Source of the DNA: Anaerolineae bacterium
GTDB lineage: Bacteria; Chloroflexota; Anaerolineae; B4-G1; SLSP01
Length of the DNA stretch: 37,276 nucleotides
Assembly (NCBI GenBank): GCA_016931185.1
Contig: JAFGFI010000234.1
Span: forward strand, 1-37,276
Direction of reading: 5' to 3'
In this document: positions 32,655-37,276 of the stretch, one piece after another
Position numbering within the stretch: the first letter of the stretch is position 1
Layout: each line of letters starts with the position of its first letter
Translations under genes and position numbers: made by a program
The notes under the pieces: generated by a model
What the model saw: only the letters and a program-made list of their open reading frames with translations
Databases searched by the model: none
Told to the model about the DNA's origin: nothing

Positions 32655-32689
32655 CAGATCGCGCCTCAAAATATATCCTGGGCGATCTG
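32655..32689 (+). terminator. Possible weak terminator after the flavoprotein gene
   Basis: CAGATCGC pairs with GCGATCTG (about ten base pairs with flanking CC/GG) over a long loop and is followed by gTATTTATTC. The T-tract is poor, so termination is uncertain. Confidence 0.35.
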
Positions 32690-32767
32690 GTATTTATTCA
32701 ATCTGCCTACCCTGCCAATGATTTGAATGTCATTGTACTATTTCGTTCCTGCTGAATGGAGTATATT

Positions 32768-33145
32768 GTGAACATCTATTCAAGAATTGTAGTTATCGTT
32801 ATCCTCTTTGTCCTTAAACTCATCCTGGGCATTTGGTTGACCCTGACCGGTAAGCCATATAATGGGATTTTGGTAACGATCCACAAACTCATCTCGCTGG
32901 CGACGGTGATTTTTATCGGCGTCGCCGTGTATCGCTTGCGCGAGGGCGTTGGCCTGAACACTGTTGAACTCGGCGCGGTAATTGTCACCGGCGTGCTATT
33001 TTTCGCGGCAATCATCTCCGGCGGCCTGGCAAGCACCGAGACCCTGGCGTATCCGGCCATCATACTCATCCACCGGATAGTGCCGTTCCTGAGCATCCTC
33101 GCCACCATCGTGACACTATATCTGTTGATGTCGCCCCAACGGTGA
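32768..33145 (+). CDS. Small four-helix membrane protein, unknown function
   Basis: The 125-residue protein has four predicted membrane helices (about 5-25, 40-60, 75-95, 103-122) and little else. GTG at 32768 is preceded by GGAG six bases upstream; an ATG at 32756 would place that ribosome site inside the gene. Not recognised as a known family. The stop codon overlaps the start of the next gene. Confidence 0.7.
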   Translation: MNIYSRIVVIVILFVLKLILGIWLTLTGKPYNGILVTIHKLISLATVIFIGVAVYRLREGVGLNTVELGAVIVTGVLFFAAIISGGLASTETLAYPAIILIHRIVPFLSILATIVTLYLLMSPQR

Positions 33146-33765
33146 AAACCATGATGAAAAACGCATCCCGCATCACTGCCTCCACCCTAGGCGTTTATGC
33201 CGGATTGCTCGGCGCAGTCCACGGCTACTTCGAGATTCTTCAGGGCAATACTATGCCTGGCGGATTGATGATCAGCGCCATCGGCCCGCCCTGCCGGCCA
33301 GAACTGGCAACCCACGCCTGCTTCCCTGCACTGACCCTCATTCCCAATTTCCTGGTCACCGGCATAGTTGCCCTGGTTATCGGCCTCGTCGCTGCTATTT
33401 GGGCGGGGAGCTTTGTCCAACATAAGCGCGGCGGCGTGATTTTGATGCTGTTGTCTGTCCTGCTGCTCGTCGTGGGCGGCGGTTTCGTTGCCCTGTTCAT
33501 CGGCCTGATGGCCGGGTTTGCGGGAACCCGGATCGGTGTGCCAGCCCACCAGCAACTCTCAAAGCCCCGGCGCTTGCTGGCAAGCCTGTGGCCCTGGCCA
33601 CTCGTCGCCTACTTTGTGTGGGTGTTCCCGGCGCAGTGGTTGTTAGGACATTTCTTCAGCACATTCTTGCTAAACGCCATTCTGATTTTTTTCTTTTGCT
33701 TTGATCTGGGATTGCCGTTATTGGCCGTTTTCGCCGGATTGGCGTATGATCAGAAGATGATATGA
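33142..33765 (+). CDS. Multi-pass membrane protein, unknown function
   Basis: The protein of 203-207 residues has four to five membrane helices and short charged loops; a CRPELATHAC pair of cysteines lies near residue 55 in a predicted extracytoplasmic loop. The GTG start (33142) overlaps the stop codon of the preceding gene (GTGA), so translation is coupled; ATG at 33151 or 33154 are alternatives. Not recognised; its partner is probably the preceding membrane protein. Confidence 0.72.
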   Translation: MKTMMKNASRITASTLGVYAGLLGAVHGYFEILQGNTMPGGLMISAIGPPCRPELATHACFPALTLIPNFLVTGIVALVIGLVAAIWAGSFVQHKRGGVILMLLSVLLLVVGGGFVALFIGLMAGFAGTRIGVPAHQQLSKPRRLLASLWPWPLVAYFVWVFPAQWLLGHFFSTFLLNAILIFFFCFDLGLPLLAVFAGLAYDQKMI

Positions 33766-33778
33766 AAGACACACAAAC

Positions 33779-34010
33779 GTGCCGTATTTTCTCGACTACC
33801 TGCCGCCACAACTGCACCTGGTTTTCGTCACTTGCGAAGACCTCAACCTCTTCCTTGTCTGCCTGCGCGCCAGCAGTCAACTGACCGCGCTACCGTGCGC
33901 TTTCGGGCGCGTCAGCCACGCATAGTACCACTGCGCGAGACTTCCAAGTCTTACATAGCGCACTGACCTCAAATTCCGCTGCGTGTTGCTGTATAAAGGC
34001 ATATCTCATG
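33779..34010 (+). pseudogene. Possible remnant of an ISL3-type transposase N-terminus
   Basis: A short frame (33779-33925) encodes HLVFVTCEDLNLFLV and LPCAFGRVSH before a TAG, and the same frame continues with similar residues past two stop codons (CARLPSLT, LKFRCVLLYKG). The order resembles the N-terminal zinc-finger region of ISL3 transposases, but one cysteine is lost and the frame is broken. Similarity is judged by eye only. The rest of 33766-34272 holds no other gene. Confidence 0.3.
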
Positions 34011-34192
34011 TGGCCTGGGGGTGTTTTTCCCTCTCTCTATCGTCGCGCCGTCCGGCTGTTTGGGTGGACGTCAAAATTCAGCGGAGGCAACGCGCTATGG
34101 AAAGCGCGGTTACAGGGGTACGGTTGGAGAGGAAGTTGCATAGAAAATATGTTCTGGTATCATGGGGGGGCAAGCAAACGCGTGTCTCGTTG

Positions 34193-34226
34193 GCGAATAG
34201 CGAATAGCGAATAGCGAATAGCGAAT
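34193..34226 (+). repeat. Tandem 7-bp repeats, (GCGAATA)n
   Basis: Four perfect GCGAATA units and a partial fifth lie about 50 bases before the radA start. Confidence 0.95.
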
Positions 34227-34272
34227 TACGGGCAATCATAGGTTGCTTTACGGTTTACAATCTGAGGTCACA

Positions 34273-35649
34273 ATGGCAAAACAAGAGATCCGCTGGGTGT
34301 GCCAGCAGTGTAATTGGAGTTTTGCGCGGCAGATGGGGAAGTGTCCCAATTGCGGCGCGTGGGGGTCGTTGGTGGAGACAGTGGTGGAAGAAGAGGTGAC
34401 CTCGCCCGCCAGGGGGGCGGCAAGTGGCCGCACCCGTCAGCATCCACAGCCCCTCAGTCAGGTGAATGCGGGCGCCCTGGAACGAATTTCGGTGACAATG
34501 GGCGAATTTGCGCGCGTGCTGGGTGGAGGACTGGTCCCCGGTTCCATTGTGCTTATCGGTGGGGAACCGGGTATCGGGAAGTCCACGTTGTTGCTGCAAG
34601 TGGCGGCACAGTTGGGGCAAGCTGACAGGCCCGTGCTCTATGTCTCCGGGGAGGAATCCCCGAGACAGATTAAGATGCGGGCCGAACGGCTGGAGGTGCA
34701 GGGCGACCCGCTGCATCTGCTTTCCGAGACCGATGTTGACGCCATCTTGACACAAGCGGACGGGATGCTGCCGGGCATGCAAGCGTTGGTGATTGACTCG
34801 GTGCAGACAATGCAAGTGGGGGAACTGTCTTCGGCGGCGGGCAGTGTGAGTCAGGTGCGCGAGGGTGCGGCGCGGTTCCAGCGCTGGGCCAAGATAACGG
34901 GTGTGCCGGTATTCATCGTGGGGCACGTGACCAAGCAAGGGGCTATCGCCGGGCCGAAGGTTTTGGAACATATCGTGGATACCGTGTTATACTTAGAGGG
35001 GGACCCGTATCATACATACCGGCTATTGCGCAGCGTGAAAAATCGCTTCGGGGCAACGTCGGAAGTGGGGGTCTTTGAGATGGGAGAGCGGGGCTTGCTG
35101 GAGGTTGCCAATCCATCCGAGGCGTTCCTGGCGGAGCGCGTGGTGAATGTGCCCGGCTCAGCTATTGCGGTGGTGATGGAGGGGACGCGCCCGTTGCTGG
35201 TGGAGGTGCAGGCGTTGGCGAGTACGACCAGCTTTGGCAATCCCCGCCGCACGGTCAATGGTGTGGATTTTAACCGGTTGCTGCTCGTGGTCGCGGTTCT
35301 CACCCGGAGGGTGGGATTGCGGCTGGCCGAGCAGGATATTTTCGCCAATGTTGTGGGCGGCTTGCAAGTGGAAGAACCGGCGGCAGACCTGGCGATAGCC
35401 CTCGCGCTGGCGTCCAGTATCCGGGATAAACCGGTGCCTGCCGATCTAGCGGTGGTAGGTGAAGTAGGTCTCTCTGGAGAAGTGCGCTCCGTGGGACAGT
35501 TGGAAGCGCGCATCAACGAGGCCGTCCGCCTGGGATTTAGCAAAGTGATGGTCCCGCGCAGCCTGCGCCGGCCTAAATTACGTCTACCGGAGGGCGTGCA
35601 GCTCATCCATGTGCGCTCGGTGAAAGAGGCGATGGATGAGATTACGTGA
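34273..35649 (+). CDS. radA: DNA repair protein RadA/Sms
   Basis: The 458-residue protein has the RadA order: N-terminal four-cysteine zinc finger (C10, C13, C24, C27), Walker A GEPGIGKS (97-104), the Walker B-like VIDSVQTM, the RadA-specific KNRFGATSEVGVFEM motif (about 255), and a C-terminal Lon-protease-like domain (290-458). RadA is a RecA-like helicase that processes recombination intermediates. The start at 34273 has GAGG nearby and gives the conserved MAKQEIRWVC; an in-frame TTG at 34243 is less likely. Confidence 0.96.
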   Translation: MAKQEIRWVCQQCNWSFARQMGKCPNCGAWGSLVETVVEEEVTSPARGAASGRTRQHPQPLSQVNAGALERISVTMGEFARVLGGGLVPGSIVLIGGEPGIGKSTLLLQVAAQLGQADRPVLYVSGEESPRQIKMRAERLEVQGDPLHLLSETDVDAILTQADGMLPGMQALVIDSVQTMQVGELSSAAGSVSQVREGAARFQRWAKITGVPVFIVGHVTKQGAIAGPKVLEHIVDTVLYLEGDPYHTYRLLRSVKNRFGATSEVGVFEMGERGLLEVANPSEAFLAERVVNVPGSAIAVVMEGTRPLLVEVQALASTTSFGNPRRTVNGVDFNRLLLVVAVLTRRVGLRLAEQDIFANVVGGLQVEEPAADLAIALALASSIRDKPVPADLAVVGEVGLSGEVRSVGQLEARINEAVRLGFSKVMVPRSLRRPKLRLPEGVQLIHVRSVKEAMDEIT

Positions 35650-35746
35650 AATGTGACACGTGATGCGTAAAACATAATTTTTGGGGAGAGCGTAGTAGGG
35701 ATTTGTCTGCCGTTTGCTGCTGATTGGCAATAGAGGAATTAGGAAT

Positions 35747-37276
35747 ATGACTAAACGTAGTGCGTCTTCTGGCTCGCGTCGTAGCACGACGAGTACGCCG
35801 GCTAAAAAGAAGCCGGCTGCAAAAGGCCGTCCGGCTTCTCGCAGCCGAGGGGCTTCGAAGCGTAAGCCAAGCGAGCCTTTAATTAAACTTACACCTGACC
35901 AGAAGTTGGATTTGCTGGGCGGGTTTTTGATCTTTTTCGCGCTGCTGACGTTGCTCAGTCTGCTTTCGGCGCAGCAGGGTACGCTGACCGGAATCTGGAT
36001 TTCGTTCTTGAGCCTGCTGTTTGGGTGGGGGATGTACGTAGTACCCGTTTTCATTGGGGCAGTAGGGTTATGGTTAATTTTGCGCCGTTTTGAAGATCGT
36101 ATCCCCTGGCCGGAGACCGAGCAGCTTGTGGGTATCATGTTGGGATTCTTCGTCGCGCTGATGACGATGCACATGGTGGTGCATTTGCTGGAACCTCAGG
36201 TAGACCTTTACGCGCTGCAAGATGAACTTCCCGGCGGTGGGTTGGTAGGCGCGGTTATGTTGGATGCCGGCCTGGACGCCCTGGGGCCGGCAGGCGTGAC
36301 CATCACGCTGGTGCTGGCCTGGCTGGTTGTGGGCACGTTCACGGCGGGTATTTCGCCCGCCGACATTATTGAACGGTTGGTAGAGGGTCCGAAGGCTCCC
36401 GTTATTAACACAACCGCGAATCAGAGAACGCAGCTTCCCCTGCCGGATGAATCACTGCGGGTGACCGGGCCTTTAGAGGGGGAAGATGAAGATTGGGATG
36501 GGCCGGTGGACTGGGATAGTTCGCCAGAAGAGGTATCACCGTTGCAAAAATCCCGGCGCGGGCGTAAGCAAAAAGAAGATGTGGGCCAGGGCAGTCCAGA
36601 CGAGGTGAAGATCCACGTTGCCTCCCGTTCCGCAAATGGGAAAGCGGATCGGAACGGTTCGTTGGATAATCTCAACATTCGCGATCCGAATCTCTCTTCT
36701 GCCAGTTCTCAAATATGGCGGCTCCCGGTCATCGGCGACATTTTGAAACCGGGCAGTGAGCAGACCTATAGTGAAGACTTGATTCGCAAACAGGTCCATA
36801 TCATTGAGAACACGCTGGAAAGTTTGGGCGCGCCTGTGCGCGTGCGTGAAATCAACCAGGGGCCGGTGATCACTCAGTTTGGGGCAGAACCGTTATTCCT
36901 TACGAACCGCTCAGGCAAAACCACCAAAGTTAAGGTGAGCAAGATTGCCAATTTGGCGGATGATCTCGCGCTCGCGCTGTCGGCGCGCAGTATCCGTATT
37001 GAGGCCCCTATTCCGGGAAAAGGTTTGGTAGGCATTGAAGTTCCCAATGAGGAACCGGCGGTGGTCTCACTGCTCGATACTATGGAGTCCGAGCGGTTTG
37101 CCAAGCTCAAGGGTCGGCTGCGCATCGGGTTGGGCCAGGATGTCTCCGGGCAGGCGGTCGCGGCGGACTTGCGGCTGATGCCTCATCTGCTCATCGCAGG
37201 CGCGACGGGGGCCGGGAAATCGGTTTGTGTTAATGCTGTTATTGCTGCGCTGCTGCTGCAAAATACCCCGGATACT
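35747..37276 (+). CDS. ftsK: FtsK/SpoIIIE-type DNA translocase (5' part, runs off the window)
   Basis: At least 510 codons are open to the window end. A basic N-terminal tail (residues 1-45, rich in K, R, S) is followed by four to five membrane helices (about 55-205), a Pro/Glu-rich linker, the alpha domain segments (LGAPVRVREINQGPVITQFG, near 370, and the IPGKGLVGIEVPNE stretch), and the beta-domain P-loop GATGAGKS (485-492) just before the end. FtsK pumps DNA at the division septum to resolve chromosome ends. AGGAATT-like RBS precedes the ATG. It is 97 bases downstream of radA. Confidence 0.94.
   Translation, partial: MTKRSASSGSRRSTTSTPAKKKPAAKGRPASRSRGASKRKPSEPLIKLTPDQKLDLLGGFLIFFALLTLLSLLSAQQGTLTGIWISFLSLLFGWGMYVVPVFIGAVGLWLILRRFEDRIPWPETEQLVGIMLGFFVALMTMHMVVHLLEPQVDLYALQDELPGGGLVGAVMLDAGLDALGPAGVTITLVLAWLVVGTFTAGISPADIIERLVEGPKAPVINTTANQRTQLPLPDESLRVTGPLEGEDEDWDGPVDWDSSPEEVSPLQKSRRGRKQKEDVGQGSPDEVKIHVASRSANGKADRNGSLDNLNIRDPNLSSASSQIWRLPVIGDILKPGSEQTYSEDLIRKQVHIIENTLESLGAPVRVREINQGPVITQFGAEPLFLTNRSGKTTKVKVSKIANLADDLALALSARSIRIEAPIPGKGLVGIEVPNEEPAVVSLLDTMESERFAKLKGRLRIGLGQDVSGQAVAADLRLMPHLLIAGATGAGKSVCVNAVIAALLLQNTPDT

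Noticed and set aside
33983..34214. Small overlapping plus-strand frames before radA
   Set aside because: No ribosome site, no recognisable motif, and they overlap degraded sequence and the heptamer tract.

Overview
The window is a bacterial chromosome segment of moderate GC with small AT-rich islands. Everything fits a Chloroflexota (Anaerolineae-like) genome: a FecR-like membrane protein operon, a very large multi-TM sensor kinase, a PPOX-class flavoprotein, and sparse gene clusters on both strands. That placement is an inference from gene style, not a database match. No rRNA, tRNA, CRISPR array or prophage was seen.

Layout. 1-4646 is a minus-strand block: the N-terminus of an OmpR-type response regulator, the RNase P RNA gene (rnpB, P1 stem closing at both ends), and a tight operon of acylphosphatase, FecR-like membrane protein, AIR-synthase-like protein and membrane metallophosphatase. 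4799-12303 runs on the plus strand: a GT4 glycosyltransferase and a polyprenyl-phosphate sugar transferase (exopolysaccharide initiation), an M20 peptidase, pseudouridine-5'-phosphate glycosidase and a GH35-like protein that lacks the catalytic glutamates. 12363-16536 holds a 1094-residue hybrid-sensor histidine kinase followed by a sigma-70-family factor with a structured leader. 16537-17354 is a long non-coding stretch with inverted heptamer repeats and AT-rich imperfect repeats, closed by a strong bidirectional terminator.

17355-23584 is minus strand: an ECF S component and a YvlD/holin-like membrane protein; citrate synthase behind an unusual tandem attenuator (two short leader ORFs, each followed by its own intrinsic terminator); a DUF333 lipoprotein with a duplicated domain; and a PfkB sugar kinase, GNAT acetyltransferase and HExxH protein cluster. 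23838-26622 is plus strand: a class II aldolase behind three 19-bp direct repeats, a PPOX-type flavoprotein and a sorbitol-dehydrogenase-like enzyme. Together with the divergent sugar kinase these suggest pentose/polyol catabolism.

26640-28870 is an AT-rich island with two solitary DNA-defence genes: an EVE-domain protein fused to a NucS-like PD-(D/E)XK nuclease (candidate modification-dependent restriction enzyme) and an NgoMIV-family type II restriction endonuclease without an adjacent methyltransferase. 28820-30150 is a PadR regulator and methyltransferase pair sharing one operator sequence. 30604-30816 is a 213-bp fold-back (MITE-like) element built of three nested inverted repeats; its core resembles a separate palindrome at 25414-25450. 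30921-33765 encodes an SRPBCC membrane protein, an iron-sulfur-type flavoprotein and two small membrane proteins. 34273 to the end carries radA and the 5' part of ftsK.

The best candidates for something new are the tandem leader-peptide attenuator before citrate synthase, the nested-palindrome element, and the restriction island.
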